From a virus, in IMG/VR virus record IMGVR_UViG_3300043436_003136, positions 1 to 29,418 of that record: a stretch of 29,418 nt of DNA. One strand, given 5' to 3'. Every line of letters begins with the position of its first letter. Positions within the stretch are counted from its first letter, which is position 1. The translations under genes and the position numbers were made by a program. The notes below the pieces were generated by a model. That model saw only the letters and a list, made by a program, of their open reading frames with translations. It did no database searches and was not told the DNA's origin. Below, piece after piece: positions 1-6,439 of the stretch.

Positions 1-1674
1 ATCATCTCCAATCTCTGCAAACCTTTTTGTTTTCACATCGTACACAAAGGGAACTTCTCCCACGCGACCTATGAAAGACCAACGAATCTTTTGGATATTG
101 ATTAGGGTTTGCCCAGATACATAGTCTCGGTAAGCAACAAATCCGTTATCACACTTGTTGAAGAAGTGAGCAGATCCGGCTATGTCATAAAGAGTCGGCA
201 TAACATAAACACCGTTCTCCTTCCTAATCTTTGTAGGGTGAGCAATAACAAACACATGGACTCCGTAACGATCCTTGAATCGTTTAACCTTGGTGAGTGC
301 CTCTGAAATGTATTGCGTCTCACTCATTCCCTTTGGGACCTGGTGTTCAACATAGTTCCAAGGGTCTATCACAAGGCAATTGATTCCGTTACGCTTAACA
401 AGTTCAGCGGCTTTGTCTAGGATACCATCAATGGTCACATCCATCTCATCAATCTTCATGAAGTAAAAGTATTCCTCAACAAAGTCTCTTGCCTTATCAA
501 CTTCCTCTTGACTCATCTTTGCAGTAGGCACAAATGAGAAGAAAGGCTTCCCGATAAATATTTCAGCAAGTTCAGAAAAAAGTATCTCTGTAGGTTGCTT
601 TTCTGGGGAAAACATTGCTATCTTCCACGAATGTTTCGCAGACAATCTGACAAGTAAATTGTTCAGAAAAGTTGACTTTCCCGCGTTGGGTGTTCCTGTA
701 ATAATTGTGAACTCTGAACCTCGGAACGAGATATGCTCATCAAATTGATTAAACCCTGCTTTCAACCCATGAGGAAACCCATTAAGATATATATCAGATA
801 TTTTCTCCTTTACGTCATTTACCTTCTCAATGCCCTCTATTGGAATTTGATAGGCTTCTGCTACAACCTTTTGAAGAAGCTCTACTCCGTAATTAACTAG
901 AATCTCATTAGCATCCTTACACCCATCTGGAATGTTTACATACCAAATCTTCTCCCGACCAAGTCTTCGTGTTAACTCCTCACGAAGAGAGAGACCAGAT
1001 GAATCGTTATCGGTGAAAATGATAACCTTCTCCTTGTCGGCAAATGCGTCAATGCAGTTATCAAGATACTTGAGGTTTTGGTTTCCCTTCGTTGCTCCGT
1101 TAGGAACGCTTACGACAGGGTAAATTTGAGCTTCTTCCAAAGACAGAGCGTCCATTTCACCTTCAACGATTACACACCAATTATAGCCTTCTATGGAGTT
1201 CAAGTTATAGAGGATTAATTCCGCATCCTTAACCATCCGAAAGTTCTTTGCCGCATCTCTGTACTTGATGTTAACCAAGTCACTTCCTCGGAAGTAATTA
1301 AAACATATGGCGTTTCTATTTTCCCCGGCTTGAGGAAAGTAACACTCCTCTTCCGTAACCTTCAGTTTCAGCAAAGTGTTGTTGGAGATCCCTCTCTTCT
1401 CAAACCAAGAGAGAACTTTGTCGCTCACCTTCTGAAGTTTAGATGTTGGGATGAAGTACTCAACCTTTCGGTCCGACTTGTTTACGCTCTTACCCATGAA
1501 GGCTTCGCAGTTTGGGTAGTGACATTTGTACACACCTAACTCGACATTTACTGAAAGACTCTTGTCCTTCTTGTTACTTCTCGTGTCTTTGCAGAACGGA
1601 CAGTTTACTTTTTGTTGTGCCGAGGTATCCTTGCAGACAATTCCAAGGGCAGATAATTTTTGGTAGTTGCTCAT
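1..1674 (-). CDS. Primase-helicase, T7 gp4-like (partial, 3' end outside window)
   Basis: Bifunctional replication enzyme that should prime lagging-strand synthesis and unwind DNA at the phage fork. Reading the minus strand from the ATG at 1672-1674 gives 558 codons without a stop, so the C-terminus lies beyond base 1. Visible in order: an N-terminal zinc-binding site (C25, C28, C51, C56); a TOPRIM primase core with EGEMDAL at about 171-177 and DND at 222-224; then a RecA-like SF4 helicase domain with Walker A GTPNAGKST (327-335, K333), Walker B LVIDP (D437) and an IAHP motif (H479). This zinc finger-TOPRIM-helicase order is that of T7 gp4 and mitochondrial Twinkle. The start overlaps the stop of the upstream initiator-like gene (ATGA), implying translational coupling. 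Family assignment is strong; whether both activities are intact cannot be judged without the missing end. Confidence 0.93.
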   Translation of the reverse strand, partial: MSNYQKLSALGIVCKDTSAQQKVNCPFCKDTRSNKKDKSLSVNVELGVYKCHYPNCEAFMGKSVNKSDRKVEYFIPTSKLQKVSDKVLSWFEKRGISNNTLLKLKVTEEECYFPQAGENRNAICFNYFRGSDLVNIKYRDAAKNFRMVKDAELILYNLNSIEGYNWCVIVEGEMDALSLEEAQIYPVVSVPNGATKGNQNLKYLDNCIDAFADKEKVIIFTDNDSSGLSLREELTRRLGREKIWYVNIPDGCKDANEILVNYGVELLQKVVAEAYQIPIEGIEKVNDVKEKISDIYLNGFPHGLKAGFNQFDEHISFRGSEFTIITGTPNAGKSTFLNNLLVRLSAKHSWKIAMFSPEKQPTEILFSELAEIFIGKPFFSFVPTAKMSQEEVDKARDFVEEYFYFMKIDEMDVTIDGILDKAAELVKRNGINCLVIDPWNYVEHQVPKGMSETQYISEALTKVKRFKDRYGVHVFVIAHPTKIRKENGVYVMPTLYDIAGSAHFFNKCDNGFVAYRDYVSGQTLINIQKIRWSFIGRVGEVPFVYDVKTKRFAEIGDD

Positions 1675-2408
1675 ATTTTATTGAAAAATCCTGGTTCAGC
1701 TTTGTTTATTTCGTCTTGAGTTTTAAAGTGTGTGCTTCCGAATATATCTCTCACCTTTATTTTGCTCTCTTGTATTTTGTATTGGTCTTTAAACCAATTG
1801 TTCCTCATCTTACTCTTCCAGTTTAAAACCTTGTTATCATACGAATCTTTCCAGTCATTCTCTTCATAATGTTTAAATGCCTTTATTGCTATCTCTTCGG
1901 CATAACCATTATCTCTGAAGAATACTTTTACCTCTTCTAATGTAGGCGGCACAAAAATTTTCTTTTTTGGCTTTGCCGATATATTATTATTTGTATTTGT
2001 ATTACTGTATATGTTTAGTGTATCTGGTATTGCTTTGACTTCTTGGTCTAATGGTCTGCCCGATTGGGCAAATGGAGTTTCCATTCGGTCATATGGTTTA
2101 ACAAACTTATTTTCTTCAACAAAAGCATACCATAAAGTCTTATCAATAGCGAGTTTATTGTAGTTGCCTTTTAACAAAACTTTATCTTTAATTAAATGAT
2201 CTATGGCTGTTCTAACTTGTTTCTCTGAAAGGTAATCAAAGTTTTTGGCAAGTTCTTTCAATGAAATATATGTCCAAGTTCTTCCATCCTTGAAATTATA
2301 TTTTTGGTCAATGTTGTGTTCAATCCAAAACTTAAAGTTCTTGATTAAAACCGCTTCTGCTAAACCATATCGTTTAGCGTGTTCAACTTCAAATGAATGT
2401 AAACTCAT
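1671..2408 (-). CDS. Winged-helix replication initiation-like protein
   Basis: A 245-aa protein that probably binds the phage origin and loads the downstream helicase. The first ~100 residues look like the winged-helix domain of phage O/DnaD-type replication proteins (MSLHSFEVEHAKRYGLAEA, then helices with KQVRTAIDHLIKDKVL). A low-complexity Asn/Thr linker follows at about 132-143. The C-terminal part (about 152-210) is a small helical region (PTLEEVKVFF, GYAEEIAIKAF, NWKSKMRNNW) that recurs at the C-terminus of many phage replication proteins. The gene sits between a nuclease-like gene and the primase-helicase, with ATGA overlaps at both ends (2405-2408 and 1671-1674). Position and domain layout support a role in replication initiation. 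The helicase-loading role is inferred from lambda O/DnaD analogy, not seen. Confidence 0.7.
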   Translation of the reverse strand: MSLHSFEVEHAKRYGLAEAVLIKNFKFWIEHNIDQKYNFKDGRTWTYISLKELAKNFDYLSEKQVRTAIDHLIKDKVLLKGNYNKLAIDKTLWYAFVEENKFVKPYDRMETPFAQSGRPLDQEVKAIPDTLNIYSNTNTNNNISAKPKKKIFVPPTLEEVKVFFRDNGYAEEIAIKAFKHYEENDWKDSYDNKVLNWKSKMRNNWFKDQYKIQESKIKVRDIFGSTHFKTQDEINKAEPGFFNKI

Positions 2409-2926
2409 AATAAACCTCCTATTTTTTTTAATAACATTAAATCGTTATTTGTTAAGTCAAACCATTCACCTCTAACCCATTTATCTTTGAAAATTTCATG
2501 TAACATCTTCTCTTGATTTGTTGTTCCTGGGAAAAAAAATAATAGTTCTATTGATGATTTTTGACTAAGTAAAGTAGCCTCTCTTTTTGTTGGACTATCG
2601 CTTCTTCCAATTTTATAATGACCAGTATGATTGTCTATCATTACATACAAATTAGTAGTTCTACTTTTTTTCTTTTTATTTCTTAAATTATAAGCGTTTA
2701 CACTTAATTCAGTTTCTGATTTTTCTTTTTCAATCTTTTCATGAAATTCCAAAATCTCCTTGTTTTTCAAATAAAATTCTTTAGTTCTATTGAGAACCTG
2801 TATAATTTCATCAATTTCATAATCCGTATAAAAAGCCTTCCCATTTGGGACATAAACTTGATTAATAGGTTCAAAGATTAGAAGTTCATGCTCACCGATG
2901 GCTCTAACTATTGTTGTTGTATTCAT
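2405..2926 (-). CDS. GIY-YIG-type (T5orf172/Mug113-like) nuclease domain protein
   Basis: 173 aa. The C-terminal half (about 92-160) matches the T5orf172 branch of the GIY-YIG fold: LYVM (Y94) in place of GIY, YKIGRS (Y104, R108) in place of YIG, a second Arg at 115, EKMLHEIF (E139, H143) and GEWFDL (153-158). The expected catalytic Tyr, Arg and Glu positions appear occupied, so it may cut DNA, although many members of this family have no proven activity. The N-terminal ~90 residues are unrelated to the domain and contain a charged helical stretch (50-70) and a KKKK run (84-87) that could contact DNA or a partner. It is the first gene after the promoter and structured leader at 2940-3065, and is coupled by ATGA overlap to the initiator-like gene. 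A role in replication, host DNA breakdown or homing is possible; the operon position favours replication. Confidence 0.72.
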   Translation of the reverse strand: MNTTTIVRAIGEHELLIFEPINQVYVPNGKAFYTDYEIDEIIQVLNRTKEFYLKNKEILEFHEKIEKEKSETELSVNAYNLRNKKKKSRTTNLYVMIDNHTGHYKIGRSDSPTKREATLLSQKSSIELLFFFPGTTNQEKMLHEIFKDKWVRGEWFDLTNNDLMLLKKIGGLL

Positions 2927-2939
2927 AATTTTTTAAGAT

Positions 2940-2961
2940 AAAAATGCCCCGAAGAATGGGG
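2940..2961 (-). terminator. Weak hairpin plus U-tract (attenuator-like)
   Basis: On the minus strand CCCC (2958-2961) pairs with GGGG (2947-2950) around a 7-base loop, and TTTTT follows at 2940-2944. The stem is only 4-5 pairs, so termination would be partial. It lies before, not after, the operon's second gene, which suits an attenuator. Confidence 0.4.
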
Positions 2962-3028
2962 AGGTCGAGGTCTCACACCATTCAACAGGGCTAATATTTT
3001 TTGTTTATTTTGCTGGCCTCGACTCCAA
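2940..3028 (-). ncRNA. Candidate structured leader or small RNA
   Basis: Between the promoter at 3034-3065 and the nuclease-like gene, about 90 bases on the minus strand carry no ORF but clear secondary structure. A perfect 7-base inverted repeat (GTCGAGG at 2964-2970, CCTCGAC at 3017-3023) extends to about 10 pairs with one bulge using GGAG/CTCC. Immediately 3' is a CCCC/GGGG hairpin followed by TTTTT. The outer stem's CTCC arm shares bases 2960-2961 with the hairpin, so the two foldings compete. It may be a free small RNA ended by the hairpin, or an attenuating leader of the replication operon. I recognise no known RNA family. Confidence 0.45.
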
Positions 3029-3033
3029 CGAAA

Positions 3034-3065
3034 CAAAGATAATAAAAATTACGCTGCTCTCCAAA
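3034..3065 (-). promoter_or_regulatory. Bacteroidota-type sigma-A promoter for the replication operon
   Basis: On the minus strand TTTG (3062-3065) is followed after exactly 20 bases by TATCTTTG (3034-3041), which fits the Bacteroidota consensus TTTG-N19/20-TAnnTTTG. The -33 element lies inside the end of the 71-aa gene. It should start transcripts near 3028 into the structured leader and the three replication genes. This is the best two-element promoter in the window. Confidence 0.68.
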
Positions 3066-3264
3066 CACGAACTCCACCGTCCATTGATCGGGCAGTTAGT
3101 TCGTAGTTCTTCTTTTTCTTTTGGTAGAAAAGTTTAGCAAGGTATTTTGATGTCTCTCCAGGAACGAAGAAAGAATCTCCAACTTCCATATCTGGCAAAA
3201 CATATTCGGTTTTTCTACCTCTCCCACTTGTGCTTGGAATCGGTATATTTTTATCTACGTTCAT
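3049..3264 (-). CDS. Small conserved phage protein (MEVGDSFFVP family)
   Basis: 71 aa, basic at both ends. The core reads GRGRKTEYVLPDMEVGDSFF with VP following (about 14-35), and the end is GGVRVWRAA. Short phage proteins with a 'Y-x-hydrophobic-x-x-MEVGDSFFVP' segment and a terminal G-x-RVWR are widespread in marine and other environmental tailed phages, usually beside replication or nucleotide-metabolism genes. Their function is unknown to me, and the basic character allows nucleic-acid binding. Its own TAnnTTTG box lies at 3288-3295, and its 3' end contains the -33 element of the next promoter. The coding call is good because of the conserved motif and the spacing; I give no function. Confidence 0.72.
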   Translation of the reverse strand: MNVDKNIPIPSTSGRGRKTEYVLPDMEVGDSFFVPGETSKYLAKLFYQKKKKNYELTARSMDGGVRVWRAA

Positions 3265-3287
3265 TTTTGTTATGTGTTAATTATTGG

Positions 3288-3295
3288 CAAATATA
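3288..3295 (-). promoter_or_regulatory. -7 box TATATTTG for the 71-aa gene
   Basis: Perfect TAnnTTTG on the minus strand, 23 bases before the start codon at 3264. No good TTTG lies at the usual -33 distance, so the promoter may be weak or need an activator. Confidence 0.5.
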
Positions 3296-3376
3296 CATTA
3301 TCCAAATCAAAATCCTAAAAATATTTTATACACAACAATGTTAAAAACTATTCGAAGAACCTTTCAATATAATTCA

Positions 3377-3384
3377 TACATTTG
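3377..3384 (+). promoter_or_regulatory. -7 box TACATTTG for the SSB-like gene
   Basis: Perfect TAnnTTTG, 16 bases before the ATG at 3401. Upstream, only a degenerate TTCG (3351-3354) sits near the -33 position. The implied mRNA leader is only about a dozen bases. Confidence 0.5.
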
Positions 3385-3400
3385 TGAAAATTAAATTACA

Positions 3401-3745
3401 ATGAACGTAAAAGGAAAAATCAAATCGGTAGGTAACACCGAACAAAAGAGTGCCAAATTTTCTATTAGAACATTTGTCCTAGAACTAGAGGGTAAGTACC
3501 CAGAGTTAGTAGAGTTCCAACTAATTAACAACAACACCCTTCTTATTGACCCATTTAGTGCTGGAGATGAGATTGACGCTCACTTCAATTTAAAGGGTAG
3601 GGAGTACAACGGAAGGGTTTACAATTCTCTCCAAGTTTGGAAAATAGAAGGGGAGGCAAAACCACAAAATGAACCCACGCCACAACCACAGACAGAAGTT
3701 CCACAGGGGGAGTCAAAAGGCACAGAAGACGACCTCCCATTCTAA
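3401..3745 (+). CDS. Single-stranded DNA-binding-like protein (DUF3127 type)
   Basis: 114 aa. Residues 1-85 form a beta-rich, OB-fold-like domain resembling DUF3127, a family known mainly from Bacteroidota and their phages: it opens with VKGKIKSVG, has FVLELEG and FQLINNNTLLIDPF strands, and closes with YNSLQVWKIE. A Pro/Gln-rich disordered linker (about 88-108) leads to the acidic tail EDDLPF. In bacterial SSBs the acidic DDIPF tip recruits partner proteins, so the tail strongly suggests an SSB role. It would coat single strands at the replication fork made by the divergent primase-helicase operon. It has its own promoter box upstream and a terminator directly downstream, so it is probably a single-gene transcript. 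The function is inferred from fold and tail. Confidence 0.82.
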   Translation: MNVKGKIKSVGNTEQKSAKFSIRTFVLELEGKYPELVEFQLINNNTLLIDPFSAGDEIDAHFNLKGREYNGRVYNSLQVWKIEGEAKPQNEPTPQPQTEVPQGESKGTEDDLPF

Positions 3746-3758
3746 TATAAAAACAAAG

Positions 3759-3783
3759 TCCCCCTTCTTTAGGGGGATTTTTG
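3759..3783 (+). terminator. Rho-independent terminator after the SSB-like gene
   Basis: TCCCCC (3759-3764) pairs with GGGGGA (3772-3777) around a 7-base loop and is followed directly by TTTTTG. An A-rich stretch upstream could make it work on both strands. The T-tract runs straight into the next promoter box. Confidence 0.8.
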
Positions 3784-3791
3784 TATTTTTG
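3784..3791 (+). promoter_or_regulatory. -7 box TATTTTTG for the 117-aa gene
   Basis: Perfect TAnnTTTG, 15 bases before the chosen ATG at 3807 and immediately after the terminator. There is no recognisable -33 TTG, because the terminator stem occupies that position. Confidence 0.45.
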
Positions 3792-3806
3792 GATAAAATT
3801 AACCGT

Positions 3807-4160
3807 ATGTTCTTTAAGTCCAAGAAGAGAAAAGAGGAGGAAGAGGAAAACAGTAAACCACTTCCTGTGCTTTGTGCCACTACCTGCGTAGTATGGAATA
3901 GCGAAGAAGAAATTGAAAGCAATCCTGGACAAGGTCTGTATACGGACTCTGTGCCAATAATATTTGACATAACAAAAGTTGCCGCAATACAAGCAGACGT
4001 AGAATTTCGTAACGATGGTTCAGCGTCTATAGGTTCACGAACCTTAGTATATATCACCGGATCTACAGAGCCTCTAATTATAGACGCTCCATATCAATCA
4101 TTCGTGGAATATTTCACGCTTTTAAAATCTAACGAATTTCATAATAATGCAAACCACTAA
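3807..4160 (+). CDS. Hypothetical protein, 117 aa
   Basis: I do not recognise this protein. I chose the ATG at 3807 rather than the in-frame one at 3669, because 3669 lies inside the SSB-like gene and the longer form would read through the terminator and promoter. The N-terminus is strongly charged (MFFKSKKRKEEEEEN), followed by a compact-looking region with predicted strands (VPIIFDITKVAAIQADVEF, SRTLVYITG) and an amphipathic end (FVEYFTLL). There is no signal peptide or membrane segment. Its end overlaps the metallophosphoesterase start by 14 bases, so the two are likely co-translated and may work together. Confidence 0.65.
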   Translation: MFFKSKKRKEEEEENSKPLPVLCATTCVVWNSEEEIESNPGQGLYTDSVPIIFDITKVAAIQADVEFRNDGSASIGSRTLVYITGSTEPLIIDAPYQSFVEYFTLLKSNEFHNNANH

Positions 4161-5025
4161 GTACGGCAAAAACATTCTAGTTACAGAGTGTTCAACAACA
4201 GACAAGTTTCTTATGATTTCAGATATCCATTGGGACAATCCGAAGTGTAAGAGAGAAACATTAAAAAACCATCTTGACTACGCTGTTAAGAACGGAATAA
4301 AAATCGTAATCAATGGGGACTTCCTATGCCTTATGCAAGGAAAGTGGGACCCTCGGAGAAATAAGAAAGACATTCGTCCCGAACACAATGTACACAACTA
4401 TCTTGACGCTGTAATTGAAGACGCTGTTGACTGGTGGTCTCCTTACGCTGAACATATTTTGTGGATTGGTTACGGAAACCATGAAACGGCAATCATTAAA
4501 AACACAGAGACAGATCCTCTCCAGCGTTTTGTTGACTTGTTAAACTACAAGAACAAGACAAGTGTTTATGTTGGTGGTTACGGAGGTTGGTGGAAACTGC
4601 AAGTTCAGCATAAGAAACACGCAACATTCTCGTTTAACGTGAAATACTACCATGGGACGGGGGGCGGAGGACCGGTCACGAAGGGAACCATACAAAACAA
4701 CCGAATGGGTGTTATGATTTCTGGAGCAGATTGCATTTGGATGGGCCACGTTCACGAGTTATATCATGTGATTGACGGACAAGAATCTCTTGAACACCAT
4801 TCAAAGAGAGGCTACTTTATAAAGCATAGATATGTTCACCATATTAGAACGGCAGCTTACAAAGAGGAATACGGAGTAGGTGACTTTGGATATCACGTTG
4901 AAAAAGGAAGACCTCCTAAACCAATCGGTGGTTACATTCTGTCATTTGATACTGCCTATGAGACAGAGAATGGTAGAGAGGCAATATTGTTGCTCCCTAC
5001 GTTTACACAAGTACGAGATCACTAA
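4147..5025 (+). CDS. Calcineurin-like metallophosphoesterase
   Basis: 292 aa. All five metal-site motifs of the calcineurin-like phosphoesterase superfamily are present in order: D26-I-H28, G57-D58, GNHE (N111, H112, E113), H169 in YYHGTGG, and GHVH (H201, H203). The enzyme is therefore expected to be an active two-metal phosphohydrolase or nuclease. The substrate is not evident. Relatives include DNA-acting (Mre11/SbcD-like), cyclic-nucleotide and protein phosphatases, and this one lacks the extra domains of SbcD. The HGTGGGGP segment (169-176) is glycine-rich and may form a substrate loop. A terminator follows at 5029-5054. It lies between the SSB-like gene and the packaging genes, which suits a DNA-metabolism or host-takeover role, but that is inference. 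Confidence 0.88.
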   Translation: MQTTKYGKNILVTECSTTDKFLMISDIHWDNPKCKRETLKNHLDYAVKNGIKIVINGDFLCLMQGKWDPRRNKKDIRPEHNVHNYLDAVIEDAVDWWSPYAEHILWIGYGNHETAIIKNTETDPLQRFVDLLNYKNKTSVYVGGYGGWWKLQVQHKKHATFSFNVKYYHGTGGGGPVTKGTIQNNRMGVMISGADCIWMGHVHELYHVIDGQESLEHHSKRGYFIKHRYVHHIRTAAYKEEYGVGDFGYHVEKGRPPKPIGGYILSFDTAYETENGREAILLLPTFTQVRDH

Positions 5026-5028
5026 CAA

Positions 5029-5054
5029 AAAATGGGAACCTTTGTCCCCATTTT
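5029..5054 (+). terminator. Hairpin terminator after the metallophosphoesterase gene
   Basis: AAAATGGG (5029-5036) pairs with CCCATTTT (5047-5054), giving 8 pairs with a 10-base loop and a T-rich right arm. An in-frame ATG at 5032 falls inside this stem, which argues against using it as the start of the following gene. Confidence 0.65.
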
Positions 5055-5143
5055 CTGCACACAAATAAAGAACACAATAACAAAAATCAAGCATCAGAAC
5101 GATGCTGTACAAAAGTACATCAATTCACACACAAAAAACACAC

Positions 5144-5153
5144 TTAATATTTT
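5144..5153 (+). promoter_or_regulatory. AT-rich 5' element shared with the capsid gene
   Basis: TTAATATTTT ends 4 bases before the ATG at 5158 and is followed by CAAA. The same 10 bases, followed by ACCAAA, precede the major capsid gene at 12323-12332. Bacteroidota use AT-rich leaders rather than strong Shine-Dalgarno sites, so this may be a translation enhancer. Confidence 0.35.
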
Positions 5154-5157
5154 CAAA

Positions 5158-5784
5158 ATGAAGTATTTGAATTATTTGCCTGTAGTTATGAAATACAAAG
5201 ACCATCTAGCGGATGGTGTTGACGTTGGGGATAAGCGAATTCACATGGTAATACGAAGTGCTTCTGAAGAGGCTGACTACTGGACAAACACAGATTGTGT
5301 AGTTTATAAAGACTACGGAAGGTGGAAAAAAGGAGACGAAGTGTTTGTTAAATATGTAGAGATTAGAGAAGTTGTAGGGGCATATAGTGAGGGTAAAAAC
5401 AAACGCATTATTGACATAGATGATCAGGAAGTTCTTTTGGTAAGACCTGATCTTGTTTATCTAACAATTAGAAATGGTGAACTTATTCCTCAAGATGGTT
5501 GGTGTTTAATAAAACAAGTTCCAGAAAAACCTAAAGAATCTTTGTTATTTATACCCGAAGCATTTGATGAGAAGTTTAAAGAATTTGAGTGGGAAGTAAT
5601 TGCTGTTGGTGGTCCATCACCTGCTCATGAAATAATGTATGGAAAAGACGCTGTACCTCCTGTTGGATCAATCATATTAGGACGTAAGAATTGCGGAATA
5701 CCATTAGAAGCAGGGTTAAATAAAAAGTTGAAAGAAGAATATCATCTCATCAGACATAATGAAATTCTAGCGTATGAAGTTTGA
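5158..5784 (+). CDS. GroES-like co-chaperonin, apparently two GroES-like halves in tandem
   Basis: 208 aa from the ATG at 5158; an upstream in-frame ATG (5032) lies in a terminator. The C-terminal half (112-208) follows the GroES pattern closely: GWCLIKQVPEKP; a mobile-loop-like ESLLFIPE (127-134) with a hydrophobic LLF tip; WEVIAVG; PPVGSIILG; and the closing YHLIRHNEILAYEV, equivalent to the GroES 'eyLimresDILAi' end. The N-terminal half (about 20-104) repeats the second part of that pattern: WKKGDEVFVKY, then IDDQEVLLVRPDLVYLTI. Tandem GroES folds are known in chloroplast Cpn20. Phage co-chaperonins such as T4 gp31 replace host GroES so that host GroEL can fold the large capsid protein. 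Location just before the terminase and capsid genes supports that role. The C-terminal assignment is good; the N-terminal repeat is inferred by eye. Confidence 0.72.
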   Translation: MKYLNYLPVVMKYKDHLADGVDVGDKRIHMVIRSASEEADYWTNTDCVVYKDYGRWKKGDEVFVKYVEIREVVGAYSEGKNKRIIDIDDQEVLLVRPDLVYLTIRNGELIPQDGWCLIKQVPEKPKESLLFIPEAFDEKFKEFEWEVIAVGGPSPAHEIMYGKDAVPPVGSIILGRKNCGIPLEAGLNKKLKEEYHLIRHNEILAYEV

Positions 5785-6439
5785 ACAGAATGAGTTTAAC
5801 AAACTAAAATATCCTATTCATAAAATACCATTAGGCACACCTGTGCTTTTTGAGTTTTCAGACTTATCTAAGTTCTCTATAATATTCTCGGCACCTGATT
5901 TACCTAAGAAGTTAGATCCTGATATCGTTATGCGATATTTGATTTATATGTACGACCTTGGTTCTCCAGGCCAAGGTATTCCCGACTTGAAGAGAAGGAA
6001 AGTTTGGGCGTTACAATGTTTAAACATTGAGCCTCCATACGAGGATGTAATTAAAGATATGCTCAACTGGAAAATCAAAGGTGTTAACAGAAGGGCAATC
6101 TATTTCCTTATGTTGATGGGTGGTGAGCAGTACATGGTTTGGAAGTCTGCGGAAGAGGCCCTCTTGCGTTATACTGAATTAGAGATTAAATTAGAGGCTG
6201 AAGACGAAGTTGCTCAAGCTAAAATAGTTCAAGCGGAAAAGACTCGAAGAGAAATTATTAATATGACGATGTCGCAAATTGCATCCTCAAAAACAGATTT
6301 TCTTCAAGGTGAAAAAAGTAAAGAACTAGAAGACGAGTTAACGGAGTTTACATTGTTAGATTCTCTCGGCATAAGACCCGAAGAGTACATTCGTGAGTTT
6401 GAACAAAATGGAGATGTATTCCCTGATATAGATGCGTGA
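5774..6439 (+). CDS. Helical protein in the small-terminase position
   Basis: 221 aa, overlapping both neighbours (start inside the GroES-like gene, end inside the large terminase gene by 8 bases). The N-terminal ~70 residues hold a hydrophobic beta-like segment (TPVLFEFSDLSKFSIIF). The middle (about 72-130) is helical, and residues 130-205 form a long charged helix typical of a coiled coil. Immediate placement upstream of the large terminase and tight coupling to it fit a small terminase subunit, whose ring would recognise phage DNA. However, I see no clear helix-turn-helix signature, so this stays a positional guess. Similar helical proteins in crAss-like and related phages are annotated only as hypothetical. 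Confidence 0.55.
   Translation: MKFEQNEFNKLKYPIHKIPLGTPVLFEFSDLSKFSIIFSAPDLPKKLDPDIVMRYLIYMYDLGSPGQGIPDLKRRKVWALQCLNIEPPYEDVIKDMLNWKIKGVNRRAIYFLMLMGGEQYMVWKSAEEALLRYTELEIKLEAEDEVAQAKIVQAEKTRREIINMTMSQIASSKTDFLQGEKSKELEDELTEFTLLDSLGIRPEEYIREFEQNGDVFPDIDA

Larger units (their letters stand above)
3265..3400. promoter_or_regulatory. Divergent promoter region between leftward and rightward operons
   Basis: Very AT-rich, gene-free 136 bases separating the leftward replication genes from the rightward genes. It carries one TAnnTTTG box facing each way (3288-3295 minus, 3377-3384 plus) and a short TTCGAA palindrome at 3351-3356 that could be an operator core. No clear direct-repeat iterons are visible, so I do not call an origin. 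Confidence 0.55.

Noticed and set aside
109-1826. Several plus-strand ORFs of 63-104 aa
   Set aside because: Antisense to the primase-helicase and initiator-like genes, which carry clear motifs on the minus strand; no promoter or family signal.
2964-3023. Inverted repeat as replication origin or tRNA
   Set aside because: No iterons, no cloverleaf or T-loop; the downstream hairpin with U-tract and upstream promoter fit a leader RNA better.
3669-3806. Longer start for the 117-aa gene
   Set aside because: Would begin inside the SSB-like gene and read through a terminator and promoter; the ATG at 3807 is 15 bases after a TAnnTTTG box.
3585-4057. Minus-strand ORFs of 135 and 114 aa
   Set aside because: They cross the SSB tail, terminator and 117-aa gene in antisense; low-complexity Phe/Ser-rich shadow translations.
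5032-5157. Longer start for the GroES-like gene
   Set aside because: The ATG at 5032 is within a terminator stem and the added 42 residues look like translated spacer; the ATG at 5158 has the shared AT-rich 5' element.
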